From Sphingomonas sp. S2M10 (GTDB lineage: Bacteria; Pseudomonadota; Alphaproteobacteria; Sphingomonadales; Sphingomonadaceae), in the NCBI RefSeq assembly GCF_012650175.1, contig NZ_JAAILI010000017.1, positions 1 to 35,796 of the forward strand: a stretch of 35,796 nucleotides of DNA, written 5' to 3'. Below the pieces are notes generated by a model, which was not told where the DNA came from, searched no databases, and saw only the letters and a list, made by a program, of their open reading frames with translations. Position numbers and translations under genes: made by a program. This document shows, piece by piece, positions 22,590-31,449 of this stretch. How positions within the stretch are numbered: the stretch's first letter is position 1; every line of letters begins with the position of its first letter.

Positions 22590-25094
22590 ATGAAGAAATG
22601 CCATCTCGCCGCGGGCTGCGCAGTGATCGCCATGACCCTGCTGGCCGCGCCGGCCTTCGCCCAGGACAGCGGCACGCCCGCCGCGGATCCGGCGCAGACG
22701 ACCGACGACGCCGCCGGCGACGACATCATCGTCACCGGATCGGCCCGCGCGCAGCGCCGCTTCGACGTCTCCTACGCGATCAACTCGCTCGGCCAGGCCG
22801 ATGTCCAGAAGATCGCGCCGAAGAGCTTTGCCGATCTGCTCGGCACGGTGCCCGGCATCCAGGTGGAGGCGACCGGCGGCGAGGTGCAGAACATCACCCG
22901 CGTGCGCGGCATTCCCACCGATCGTGGCTATCTGATCTTCCAGCAGGACGGACTGCCGCTCTATCACGAGATCGACGGCGTCTTCTTCAACTCCGGCGAA
23001 GGCATGAACCGCTACGACCTGATGACCGAGCGCGTCGAGATCGTGCGCGGCGGTCCGGCGCCGATCTATGCCAGCAGCGCGGCGGCGATCGCCAACAACA
23101 TCACCGTTTCGGGCGGACCCGTGGCGCGCGGCAAGGCGCAGGTGACGCTCGGCGATACCGGGCTGTACCGGCTCGACGCGATGCAGTCGGGCCCGATCAG
23201 CGACAACACCTATTTCGCCATCGGCGGCTTCCTGCGCCAGCATGACGGCTATCGCTATGGCGGCTTTCCCAGCGACAAGGGCGGCCAGATCCGCGCCAAC
23301 CTCAAGCGCGAGCTGACCAACGGCACGCTCAAGGTCTCGGCCGAATATGTCAACGATCACAACGTCTTCTACCTGCCGATCCCGACCGCCGATCCGCGCA
23401 ATCCGTCGGTCTCGCTCGACCGGTATATCGATTATTTCGAAGGCACGCTGAACTCGCCTTCGCTGCGCAACGTCAACATCAAGTATCGCAACGGCGCCGG
23501 TGCGGTGCAGAGCATGACCCGCGACCTCGCCGACGGCCGCCACATGCGCTTCTTCAACGCCGCGATCGACTATGATGCGGATTTCAACGGCTGGCAGGTC
23601 TCGGCCAAGGTCGGCGGCACCAAGGGCAAGTCGAGCTTCGACGCCTTCTACTCGACCACCAATCCGGCCGATGCGACGACCTTCGCCGCCGGCTATCTGA
23701 CCGCCGCGCGCACCGCCTTCGGCGCCAATGTCGCGCGCCTCGGCTATGCCTTTGCAGGGACCAACGGGGCGTCGGCCTATGATCCCTCCAGCGCGTCGGG
23801 CCTGGTCATGTCGGGCCAGTATCGCGCCTCCGAATCGGACTTCTACTCGGTCCAGGGCGACCTGAGCGTCACCCGCAAGTTCGAGACCGGCATCGGCAGC
23901 CACGACGTCCGCGTCGGCGTCTATGGCTCCTTCTACGGCAACACGCTGCTCCAGGCCTATCAGGACATGCTGATCGAGGTGCGCAGCCAGCCGCGCACGC
24001 TGGACCTGCTCGCCTATTCGGCGACCGGCCAGGTGCTCGGTTCGGTGACCCAGAACGGTGTGCTGCGCTACACCACCACGCTCAACCAGGGCGAGGGCGA
24101 CGCGCAGATGATCGCCTTCTACGCCAACGATACCTGGGACATCACCCGCGGCCTGCGCGTCGATGCCGGCATCCGCACCGAAACGTACAGCTACAAGGGC
24201 ATCGCGCTGCCCACCACCCAGGTCAATCTGGGCGACGGCACCACGCTGGCGGACGACACCACCCGCGCCTTCACCGGCCAGGTGCTCGACCAGCGCCTCA
24301 AGCCGAACGCGACCAACTGGACGGTTGGCGTCAATTACGACCTGAACGGCAATCTCGGCGCCTATGGCCGCATCTCCAATCTGGAAGTGCCGCCGCAGCT
24401 GGGCGTCGTCACCGGCATCAACCCGACCATCGTCAAGACCAAGGCGCGCCAGTATGAAGTCGGCCTGAAGGCCAGCTTCGGCCCCAACTATCTCTACGCC
24501 ACCGGCTTCTACACCAAGTTTAACCCGTTCAACGCCTCGTTCGCGGCGTTCAACCCGCTGACCGGCCGCAACGACCAGTCGCTGCCCTTCATCGGCGAGG
24601 CGACCGTCAAGGGCGTCGAAGTCGACGGGCGGGTGGTGCCGGTGCGCTGGTTCTCGCTCGACGGATCGGTGACCTGGCAGAATCCGGAATATGCCAATCT
24701 CCAGAATACCTCCGGCGCGGATCCGAGCGCGGTGAACGGCAACCAGATCGTTCGCGAGGCGAAGTTCTTCGGCAATGTGCGGCCGAGCTTCGACTTCACC
24801 GTCGGCGGCTACAAGGCGGCGATCTTCGGCCGCTACGAATGGGTCGGCCGGCGCTATGTCGACCTGTTCAATCGCACCGCGATGCCCGGCTACCAGACGA
24901 TCAACGCCGGCGCCTCGATCGATCTCGGTCAGTGGCATCTCCAGGTCGCGGGGGACAATCTGTTCAACGCCCACGGCCTCACCGAAGGCAATACCCGCAC
25001 CGACCAGCTGGCCGGCCAGGGGACCAGCGAGGCGATCTATGGCCGCCCGCTGTTCGGCCGCAACTTCCGCCTCATCGTCAGCCGCAGCTGGTGA
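22590..25094 (+). CDS. TonB-dependent receptor of the ROK-controlled locus
   Basis: 834-residue outer-membrane import channel. The signal peptide is MKKCHLAAG through a hydrophobic core ending APAFAQ. The TonB-box-like DDIIVTGSARAQRR is followed by a plug (LLGTVPGIQVEATGGEVQN, RVRGIP, VEIVRGGPAPIYAS) and a long barrel ending FRLIVSRSW with a C-terminal aromatic. GGGGGA lies 8 bases upstream of the ATG. Its stop overlaps the next ATG by one base (TGATG), so it heads an operon with the DUF218 protein and the S1/P1 nuclease. The ligand is not evident; the ROK regulator and the nearby GPH permease point to a carbohydrate-containing compound. Confidence 0.92.
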   Translation: MKKCHLAAGCAVIAMTLLAAPAFAQDSGTPAADPAQTTDDAAGDDIIVTGSARAQRRFDVSYAINSLGQADVQKIAPKSFADLLGTVPGIQVEATGGEVQNITRVRGIPTDRGYLIFQQDGLPLYHEIDGVFFNSGEGMNRYDLMTERVEIVRGGPAPIYASSAAAIANNITVSGGPVARGKAQVTLGDTGLYRLDAMQSGPISDNTYFAIGGFLRQHDGYRYGGFPSDKGGQIRANLKRELTNGTLKVSAEYVNDHNVFYLPIPTADPRNPSVSLDRYIDYFEGTLNSPSLRNVNIKYRNGAGAVQSMTRDLADGRHMRFFNAAIDYDADFNGWQVSAKVGGTKGKSSFDAFYSTTNPADATTFAAGYLTAARTAFGANVARLGYAFAGTNGASAYDPSSASGLVMSGQYRASESDFYSVQGDLSVTRKFETGIGSHDVRVGVYGSFYGNTLLQAYQDMLIEVRSQPRTLDLLAYSATGQVLGSVTQNGVLRYTTTLNQGEGDAQMIAFYANDTWDITRGLRVDAGIRTETYSYKGIALPTTQVNLGDGTTLADDTTRAFTGQVLDQRLKPNATNWTVGVNYDLNGNLGAYGRISNLEVPPQLGVVTGINPTIVKTKARQYEVGLKASFGPNYLYATGFYTKFNPFNASFAAFNPLTGRNDQSLPFIGEATVKGVEVDGRVVPVRWFSLDGSVTWQNPEYANLQNTSGADPSAVNGNQIVREAKFFGNVRPSFDFTVGGYKAAIFGRYEWVGRRYVDLFNRTAMPGYQTINAGASIDLGQWHLQVAGDNLFNAHGLTEGNTRTDQLAGQGTSEAIYGRPLFGRNFRLIVSRSW

Positions 25095-26248
25095 TGCGTG
25101 CGCTGCTCTCCGCCGCCATGCTCGCGGTGACGGCACTGTCCGCCCCGGCTTCGGCCGAGGCGGACGACGCGAGGATGGCGGCGCTGTCGGCGCGTCTGTT
25201 CCCGCTGCTCGACGCCGCCGGGCACGACCCGGCGGTGCTCGCGCGGATCGCACGGGCGCCCGGCATGGAGCGTGCGGCGCAGGCGCGGCGGGAACGGCGC
25301 GCCGCCTGCGGGGCGGACCTGGTCTGCCGCGCCCAGGCGTTGCTGTGGAGCGATGGCGAGGCCGATACCCTCCGCCGCGCGATCGCCGCGGAGACCGCCC
25401 TCCCCGCTGCTGAGGACGGCCGCGCCGCGCAGGCGGCGCGCGAGATCGCCGGCATCAACCTGGTGGTGCGCAGCTATGCGCTGGGCGCGCTGCCCGCCAC
25501 CGCGATCGACGGCCCCGGCACGGTGTCTCCACAGGACCAGCAGACGCGGCTCCAGGCCGCCGACTGGCTGGCGGAGACGCCGCGCGCCGGATCGGCGCAG
25601 CCCCTGGACCCGAGCATCGACTATGCGCTGGCGCTGCTCGACCTCAGCAACCGCACCGATGCGATCGATCACGAGCCGCTGGCCGGCGGCGCCAATGCGG
25701 CGCCGATGGCGCGCGCGAAGACGCTGGACTGGTCGCGCTATCGCTACGCCGCGATGATCGTCACCGGCGTTGGACCCGAGATCGAGGGCGAGCCGCTCAG
25801 CCCCTTCGGCAAATATCATGTCCGGCTGGCCGCCCGCCGCTTCGCGCAGGGCGATATCGGCTTCATCCTCGTCACCGGCGGCCGCGCCCATCCGCGCGCC
25901 ACGCCCTTCACCGAGGCAGATGAGATGCGCAAGGCGCTGATCGAGCGCTACGGCATCCCCGCCGAGGCGATCGTGATCGAACCCTATGCCCGCCACACCA
26001 CCACCAATTTGCGCAACGCCAGCCGCCTGCTCGCGCGGCTGGGCGCCCCGGCGGGCAAGGAGACGCTGATCGTCTGCAACCCGATGCAGAGCGCCTATAT
26101 CGAAAGCGCGAAGTTCACCGCGCGCAACGCCGCCGAGCTCGGCTACCAGCCGGGCACCGTCGTCCGCCGCGTGTCGCCGACCGAGCTGGTGTTCCGCCCC
26201 GCCTTGGCCTCCGCGCGCATCGATCCGCGCGATCCGCTCGATCCCTGA
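25094..26248 (+). CDS. Secreted YdcF/DUF218-domain protein with N-terminal extension
   Basis: 384 residues. A signal peptide (MRALLSAAMLAVTALSAPASA) predicts export. The first ~210 residues are Ala-rich and helical with no family I recognise. The DUF218/YdcF domain occupies about 215-360 (MIVTGVGPEIEGEPLSPFGKYH; ILVTGG; EADEMRKALIERYGIPAEAI; EPYARHTTTNLRNASRLL). The domain has a Rossmann-like fold; its reaction is unknown, and SanA/YdcF relatives are tied to envelope functions. It overlaps the receptor stop by one base and is 12 bases before the nuclease gene, so the three are co-transcribed. A periplasmic partner role for the receptor substrate is inferred. Confidence 0.85.
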   Translation: MRALLSAAMLAVTALSAPASAEADDARMAALSARLFPLLDAAGHDPAVLARIARAPGMERAAQARRERRAACGADLVCRAQALLWSDGEADTLRRAIAAETALPAAEDGRAAQAAREIAGINLVVRSYALGALPATAIDGPGTVSPQDQQTRLQAADWLAETPRAGSAQPLDPSIDYALALLDLSNRTDAIDHEPLAGGANAAPMARAKTLDWSRYRYAAMIVTGVGPEIEGEPLSPFGKYHVRLAARRFAQGDIGFILVTGGRAHPRATPFTEADEMRKALIERYGIPAEAIVIEPYARHTTTNLRNASRLLARLGAPAGKETLIVCNPMQSAYIESAKFTARNAAELGYQPGTVVRRVSPTELVFRPALASARIDPRDPLDP

Positions 26249-26260
26249 CAAGGAACCGCC

Positions 26261-27244
26261 ATGCGCCGCTTTGCCCTCTCCTTCGCCCTCGCCCTCACGC
26301 TCTGCCCCGCCGTCGCCCATGCCTGGGGCCATACCGCGCATGCGGTGATCGACCGCGCCGCGATCCAGGCGATTCCCGAGGGCGGGCCCGTCTTCCTGCG
26401 GCGCTATGCCGACTATATCGCCACCTCGGCGACGCTGCCGGACAGCTGGCGCGGCGACGCGGAGGGCTTCTCGAAGATCGAGGAAGATCCCAATCATGGC
26501 TGGTTCCGCGAGCAGTTCGCGTTCCTGAAGCCGATCCCGCGCTCGCGCTACGCCTTCATCATCGCGCTCTACAAGCGCTACGAGGCGATCAAGGACAAGG
26601 ATCCGGCAACGGCCGCGCGTACCAACGTCCGCTGGACCGGCACGCTGCCCTATGCGGCGATGGAAGCCTATGAGCGGCTGATCGTGTGCATGCGCGGGGT
26701 CCGCGCCGCGCAGGCGAAGGGCGGCGATGCCTCGGTCCCGGAGCAGCACTGCGCCTTCCAGGCGATCCGCCTCGGCCATTATATCGGCGATGGCGCGCAG
26801 CCCCTCCACGACTCCGTGAACTCGGACGGCTGGCTGGGGCCGAACCCGAAGGATTATACCCGCGATCGCAGCATTCACGGCCGGTTCGAGACCCGCTTCG
26901 TCGACGCGATCGGGCTTACCGCGGCGGACATCCTGCCGCGGATCGGCGCCCCCGCGCATCAGCAGGGCGATATGTTCGACGCGGTCCTCGGCTTTCTCGA
27001 TCAGTCGGGCGACCGGATGGAGCGGGTCTACCAGCTCGAGCAGCGCGACGGCTTCGCAAACCCCGCGGACCAGGACGTGCGCGCGCTGGTCTATGAACGC
27101 ACCGCGGCGGGCGCGGCGATGCTGCGCGACATGCTCTGCCGCGCCTGGGCCGAGAGCGCCGCGCCGCCGGCCCGGGTGACGCCCGGGCCGCTCGATTTCT
27201 CCAACCCGCGCTTCGATCCCGAGACCGGCTCCGCACCGGCCTGA
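26261..27244 (+). CDS. Secreted S1/P1-type nuclease (zinc-dependent)
   Basis: 327 residues. The signal peptide ends AHA, so the mature protein would start at Trp22, the residue whose free amino group and side chain bind zinc in S1/P1 nucleases. Further ligands match: His27 (WGHTAH), an Asp near 61 (LPDSWR), His79 (PNHGWF), and His173/Asp177/His183 in LGHYIGDGAQPLH. S1/P1 enzymes cleave single-stranded nucleic acid or 3'-nucleotides; related phospholipase-C folds exist, so a phosphodiesterase role is the safe statement. It is 12 bases after the DUF218 gene, in the receptor operon. The last 154 bases overlap the 3' end of the convergent permease gene. Confidence 0.85.
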   Translation: MRRFALSFALALTLCPAVAHAWGHTAHAVIDRAAIQAIPEGGPVFLRRYADYIATSATLPDSWRGDAEGFSKIEEDPNHGWFREQFAFLKPIPRSRYAFIIALYKRYEAIKDKDPATAARTNVRWTGTLPYAAMEAYERLIVCMRGVRAAQAKGGDASVPEQHCAFQAIRLGHYIGDGAQPLHDSVNSDGWLGPNPKDYTRDRSIHGRFETRFVDAIGLTAADILPRIGAPAHQQGDMFDAVLGFLDQSGDRMERVYQLEQRDGFANPADQDVRALVYERTAAGAAMLRDMLCRAWAESAAPPARVTPGPLDFSNPRFDPETGSAPA

Positions 27245-28536
27245 CGCCGCGCCAGCGCGCGCAGCAGCACGGCATGGCGACCATGGTCGAGCGTGAAGCG
27301 GCGGAGCAGCAGCATCGCCAGCAGCGCGCCGGCCAGCGGTACGCCGAGCCCCAAGCCGAGCATGCCGATGCGCACGCTGGCCGCCTGCACCGCGCCCGGA
27401 ACATAGCCGAGCGCGCCCAGCACCCAGCCGATCATCGCGGTCGACGCCGCGCCGCTGGCCTTGACCAGCACGAGATAGAAGGCGAACAGTCCGGTCTCGT
27501 AGCGCCGGCCATGCCGCCATTCGACCACATCGACCGCATCGGCGAGCAGCCCCCAGGGCAGCATGAACACGCTGGCAAAGCCGAAGCCGATCAGCGCAGC
27601 GCCGGCCATCTGCCCCGCAGGCCAGGCGATGCTGAGCACGAAGACCAGCAGGCCCAGCGCGCTGACGGCGTGCCCCGCACCGAGCAACCGGCTCTTGGCG
27701 AAGCGGTGGGTGAGCGCGGTCCAGCCGAGCACGCCGGCGAACTGGCCCATGGTCATCGCCCCCAGCAACAGCGTCACCGCGCCGGGGCGCGCCACCACAT
27801 AGGTGCCGAGGTACATCAGCATCCGCCCGAAGCACGGCATGGCGAAGCCGGTCAGCAGCGCGAGTGCCCCCATCCCCAGCACCATCGGGTCGCGCAGCGG
27901 TACGGCGATGCGGTCGCCGCGCAGCGGTGGTACGGCACCACCGGCCCCGCGTGCGCCCGTGGCCCGAACGCACAGCAACATGGTCAGCGCGAAGACCACG
28001 CCTGTCCCGATGCCGGTCGCCGCCAGCGCATCGAAGTGGCGGGCGCGCCCGGCCTGCTGGACCAGCGGCGTGAGGATGCCTGCGATGGCGAGCGCGCTGG
28101 CGGTGCTGAAGAACAGCCGATAGCCCGAGACTCGGCCCCGTGCCCGGCTGTCGCGGCTAACCTGCGCCATCAGCGCGTTGTGCGGCACGTCCACCACCGC
28201 ATAGGCGCCGCGGAACACCAGGATCGCCAGTGCCAGCATCCAGGCGCGGTGCAGCCCCAGCGCCGGCATCGCATAGATCAGCGCGAAGGCCGCCCCGCAG
28301 GGCAGGGCCGCGATCGCCACCGTCCAGCGATAGCCGCGCCCCGCCCCGCGCCAGCGCAGCACCAGCCGCGCCGCCAGCAGATCGAACACCAGGTCGCCGA
28401 GCACCGCGAACAGCATGATGCCGGCAGCCGCAGCGCCGCGCAGGCCCAGCACGTCGGTCAGCAGGAACAGAATCGTCAGGTCCGCGCCCCCGAAGACCAG
28501 CGCTTTGCCGAAATTGCCCGAGGCATAGGCGAGCAT
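27091..28536 (-). CDS. GPH-family sugar:cation symporter (MFS)
   Basis: 481-residue inner-membrane transporter with about 12 hydrophobic segments. LAYASGNFGKALVFGGADL and LLTDVLGL are the GPH/melibiose-permease start; DVPHNALMAQVSRDSRARGRVSGYR and ADAVDVVEWRHGRRYETGLF are family motifs. Members import sugars or glycosides with H+ or Na+. AGAAGG lies 4 bases before the ATG. The last ~50 residues (after RRQAGAEP) are polar, not typical of the family, and antisense to the nuclease 3' end, so this tail may be a stop-codon extension. It lies downstream of the porin gene on the same strand (109-bp gap) and converges on the receptor operon. The substrate is unknown. Confidence 0.85.
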   Translation of the reverse strand: MLAYASGNFGKALVFGGADLTILFLLTDVLGLRGAAAAGIMLFAVLGDLVFDLLAARLVLRWRGAGRGYRWTVAIAALPCGAAFALIYAMPALGLHRAWMLALAILVFRGAYAVVDVPHNALMAQVSRDSRARGRVSGYRLFFSTASALAIAGILTPLVQQAGRARHFDALAATGIGTGVVFALTMLLCVRATGARGAGGAVPPLRGDRIAVPLRDPMVLGMGALALLTGFAMPCFGRMLMYLGTYVVARPGAVTLLLGAMTMGQFAGVLGWTALTHRFAKSRLLGAGHAVSALGLLVFVLSIAWPAGQMAGAALIGFGFASVFMLPWGLLADAVDVVEWRHGRRYETGLFAFYLVLVKASGAASTAMIGWVLGALGYVPGAVQAASVRIGMLGLGLGVPLAGALLAMLLLRRFTLDHGRHAVLLRALARRQAGAEPVSGSKRGLEKSSGPGVTRAGGAALSAQARQSMSRSIAAPAAVRS

Positions 28537-28645
28537 CCGGCCTTCTGTGGCGATACGGGCGATCGGCAGCGTCTTTCGTGCGGGGGTCCTGATCCTCGCC
28601 GCTGCTAAGCCGCAACCATGTCAGTTTGGCGACGGTGCCGCCGCC

Positions 28646-29848
28646 TCAATAGACCCAGTCCATCTGCAGCCAGAAGCGGCTGGTATCCGCGGCGAAGCGG
28701 TCCGCCTCGTACCGGGCATAGCGGACCGACAGCTGCGTCTTGCGCAGCTTGGCCGTGGCGAGCAGATTCCACTCGTCACCATAATGCTGGTCCAGCCGGT
28801 CGCTCTGGTAGCGGTGCCACACCGCTTGCAGGGAGAGGGTGTCGATCCCGCCCAGCTTCTTCCAGCCATGGCCCCCGCCCGCATAAAAATCGCGCACGCC
28901 GTTGGGCGGGGTAGTGGTGAGCTTGTCCGCCCAGCCCTGGAACTTGAACACGCTGCCGAGCGGCGTCTGGAAGCTGGTGAGCGTCTGCCCGCCATCGGCC
29001 CCGAGCACCTCGTAGCCGGCGTTGACGGTCCAGCCGCGCACGTCCAGCGCGGCATCGGCCAGCCAGTAATCGGCCCGGTAGCGCGTCGGATTGTGGTGAT
29101 AGTCGGACTGGCGGGCCCAGCTAAGCTGGTAGCGCAGCTTCGCCTCGGGGGCGATTGCGCGGGCACCGGCCAGCCGCACGCCATAGCTCTGGTTGGACAG
29201 GCGGAAGCCCTGCACCTCGGCCTCGTCCTGATCCACCAGATAGGCGAAGCCGGTCAGCGTGCCCAAGGGCGTCGCGGCGCCGAGATTGGCGAAGACATTG
29301 TGGCCGCCCACGCCGCGCTGGCGCGCGCCCCGCCCCTCGGTACCCCAGATGGTGCGCACGTCCCAGGCATAGGTGAGGTCGAGCTTGAGCCCCTGCACCG
29401 GCACGATCTCGGTGCGCACCGCGTCGAAGGACTGGGCGTTGTTGCGGATCTGCGCCGCCCCGACAAAGCGTTCGTCGTCGAGCCCGATCCGCTGGCGGCC
29501 CGCGGTAACGGTCAGCGGCGCGGAGCGATATTGCAGCTGCGCGCGATAGATGGCGACATTCTCGGGATCGCCGATCGTCGGCCGATTGGCCGGGCCGTGC
29601 AGACCGTCATAATAGTCGTCGACCACCGCCAGATTGCCCTGCGCCTCGCCGAGGACCGACCAGGGGCCCTTGCGCAGCTCCAGGCCGGCGCGCACCCGCA
29701 GCGTCACCGCGTCCGATGCGGCGTCGAAGTCCGCCTGGTCGAGATGCTCCCATCGCGCCCGCGCCTCCAGCAGCGGCTTGAACGCGACCTGCTGCGCAAA
29801 GGCCGGTCCGGCGGCGACCAGCGCGGCAGTGGTGATCCAGAAACGCAT
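28646..29848 (-). CDS. Alginate-export-type outer-membrane porin
   Basis: 400 residues. A signal peptide (MRFWITTAALVAAGPAFAQ) is followed by a beta-barrel of alternating strands, such as LEARARWEHLDQADFDAASDAVTLRVRAGLELR, GRQRIGLDDERFVG and a final FWLQMDWVY with the C-terminal aromatic. The pattern matches the alginate-export porin family (AlgE-like), which in sphingomonads are general or substrate porins. The start ATG has GGAG about 10 bases upstream. It probably forms a transcription unit with the permease and could pass small products outward or inward. Substrate not defined. Confidence 0.8.
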   Translation of the reverse strand: MRFWITTAALVAAGPAFAQQVAFKPLLEARARWEHLDQADFDAASDAVTLRVRAGLELRKGPWSVLGEAQGNLAVVDDYYDGLHGPANRPTIGDPENVAIYRAQLQYRSAPLTVTAGRQRIGLDDERFVGAAQIRNNAQSFDAVRTEIVPVQGLKLDLTYAWDVRTIWGTEGRGARQRGVGGHNVFANLGAATPLGTLTGFAYLVDQDEAEVQGFRLSNQSYGVRLAGARAIAPEAKLRYQLSWARQSDYHHNPTRYRADYWLADAALDVRGWTVNAGYEVLGADGGQTLTSFQTPLGSVFKFQGWADKLTTTPPNGVRDFYAGGGHGWKKLGGIDTLSLQAVWHRYQSDRLDQHYGDEWNLLATAKLRKTQLSVRYARYEADRFAADTSRFWLQMDWVY

Positions 29849-30015
29849 AGGCTCAATTCTCCGCGGAACGGCGGCGCTACCCCTCGCCTCGCACCGCTCC
29901 CAGTTACAAAGTTTTTCCAGCGATGGCTCCCAAGGCCGGCCCCTGCCACTATTCTAGCGCGGTCGAAGCCAAAGCGGGCTATCAGGACAAGTACAATCGG
30001 AAGGGAGTAGGACGC
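29849..30015. promoter_or_regulatory. Divergent promoter region of porin and esterase
   Basis: 167 bases between the divergent porin and esterase starts. It contains a lower-GC stretch (AGTTACAAAGTTTTT near 29902-29917) likely to include promoter elements. I could not define -35/-10 pairs or an operator with confidence. Confidence 0.3.
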
Positions 30016-31449
30016 ATGGGGCCTTGGAGAACGACGCTGATCTGCGCGGCAGCAGCCTGGGCGCCGGCGGGTGCGGCGATCGCGCAGACCACCGGACCGA
30101 TCGTCGTGACGCAGGCCGGCAAGGTGCAAGGCGCGGTGGACGACGGCATCGCGAGCTGGAAGGGCATTCCGTTCGCGGCACCGCCGATCGGGCCGCTGCG
30201 CTGGCGCGCGCCGCAGCCCGCGAGCGCCTGGCGCGGCATCCGCCCCGCCGTCACCTACAGCCATGACTGCATGCAGAAGCCGTTCCCCAGCGACGCAGCG
30301 CCGCTCGGCACCGCACCGGCGGAAGACTGCCTCTATCTGAACGTCTGGAAACCCGTGGCGGCAAAGGCCAAATTGCCGGTGATGGTGTGGATCTATGGCG
30401 GCGGCTTCGTCAACGGCGGCTCCTCCCCGCCCACCTATGCCGGCGCCGCGATGGCGAAGCAGGGGGTGCTGTTCGTCAGCTTCAACTATCGCGTCGGCCG
30501 CTTCGGCAGCTTCGCGCTGCCACAGCTGAGCCGCGAAGATCCGGACGGCGGACTGCTCGGCAACTATAATTTCATGGACCAGATCGCCGCGCTGCGTTGG
30601 GTGCGCCGGAATATCGCGGCGTTCGGCGGCGATCCCGCCAATGTCACGATCATCGGCGAAAGCGCGGGCGGGATGTCGGTCCATACGCTGGTCACCTCAC
30701 CGCTGGCGCGGGGGCTGTTCCACAAGGCGGTGGTGATGTCCGGCGGCAATGCCGAGACCGCGAAGAACGCGACGCTGAAGGATGCCGAGGCCATCGGCGA
30801 AAACCTCGCGCGAGCGCACGGCATCGATCCCGCCGCGCCGGATGCACTGGCGAGGCTGCGCGCGCTGAGCGCCGAGGAGGTGACCGACGGGCTCAGCATG
30901 ATGGAGCTGTTCCAGCCGAAGCCCGGCCCGCGCACCTATGGCGGGCCGATGCTCGACGGCAGGCTGCTCGTCGACCAGCAAAGGGCCTATGCCTCGGGCG
31001 ATTTCGCGCATGTCCCGATGCTGATCGGCGCGACCAGTGCGGACATGGGCGGCAAGACCGGCTTCATGATCGGCGGCGCGCGCACCGCTACCGCGCGCAT
31101 CGCCGCACAGAAGGTGCCGGTCTGGGCGTACCGCTTCTCCTATGTGGCGGAATCGGTGAACGCGGCCGGCGCCGGCCACGCGACCGACATCCCGTTTTTC
31201 TTCGACAATGCCGCGATCAAGTACGGCGCTGCGACCACGCCGCGGGACGTGCAGATGGGCAAGACGATCAGCGCCTATCTCGTCCGTTTTGCCAAGACGG
31301 GCGACCCGAATGGCCCAGGGCTGCCGGACTGGCCGCGCTACACCCCCCAGGGCGACGCGCTGCTGGATTTCGCAGCCGACGGCAAGGCAGCGGCGGGGCG
31401 CGATCCCTGGGGCGCGGAAATCGACGCAGCGGGTGCCGCCAAGCCCTAG
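30016..31449 (+). CDS. Type-B carboxylesterase, secreted, with a shortened middle region
   Basis: 477 residues from the ATG at 30016 (GGGAGTAGGACGC upstream). The signal peptide ends near AIAQ. Family motifs: GIPFAAPPIGPLRWRAPQP, EDCLYLNVWKP, WIYGGGF oxyanion loop (125-131), nucleophile Ser216 in GESAGG, and His388 in GAGHATDIPFFF. The acid residue is usually a Glu in a DEG motif; here the position reads GATSADMGG, so Asp343 is the candidate. Between this motif and VPVWAYRFSYVAES only about 25 residues remain, whereas related sphingomonad esterases as I remember them carry roughly 70 more. This looks like an in-frame deletion of a lid segment; activity is uncertain. It would hydrolyse ester-linked groups in the periplasm. 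Convergent with the response regulator; the two stops share CTAG. Confidence 0.82.
   Translation: MGPWRTTLICAAAAWAPAGAAIAQTTGPIVVTQAGKVQGAVDDGIASWKGIPFAAPPIGPLRWRAPQPASAWRGIRPAVTYSHDCMQKPFPSDAAPLGTAPAEDCLYLNVWKPVAAKAKLPVMVWIYGGGFVNGGSSPPTYAGAAMAKQGVLFVSFNYRVGRFGSFALPQLSREDPDGGLLGNYNFMDQIAALRWVRRNIAAFGGDPANVTIIGESAGGMSVHTLVTSPLARGLFHKAVVMSGGNAETAKNATLKDAEAIGENLARAHGIDPAAPDALARLRALSAEEVTDGLSMMELFQPKPGPRTYGGPMLDGRLLVDQQRAYASGDFAHVPMLIGATSADMGGKTGFMIGGARTATARIAAQKVPVWAYRFSYVAESVNAAGAGHATDIPFFFDNAAIKYGAATTPRDVQMGKTISAYLVRFAKTGDPNGPGLPDWPRYTPQGDALLDFAADGKAAAGRDPWGAEIDAAGAAKP

Noticed and set aside
21900..25253. Very long open frame on the minus strand opposite the TonB receptor
   Set aside because: It is antisense to a clear receptor with signal peptide and barrel; Arg/Ala/Gly-rich translation has no domain. 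Long antisense frames are expected from the strong G/C third-position bias.
25037..27973. Long minus-strand frame across the DUF218 and nuclease genes
   Set aside because: Low-complexity Arg/Gly/Ala product, antisense to two recognisable genes and the shifted frame of the permease.
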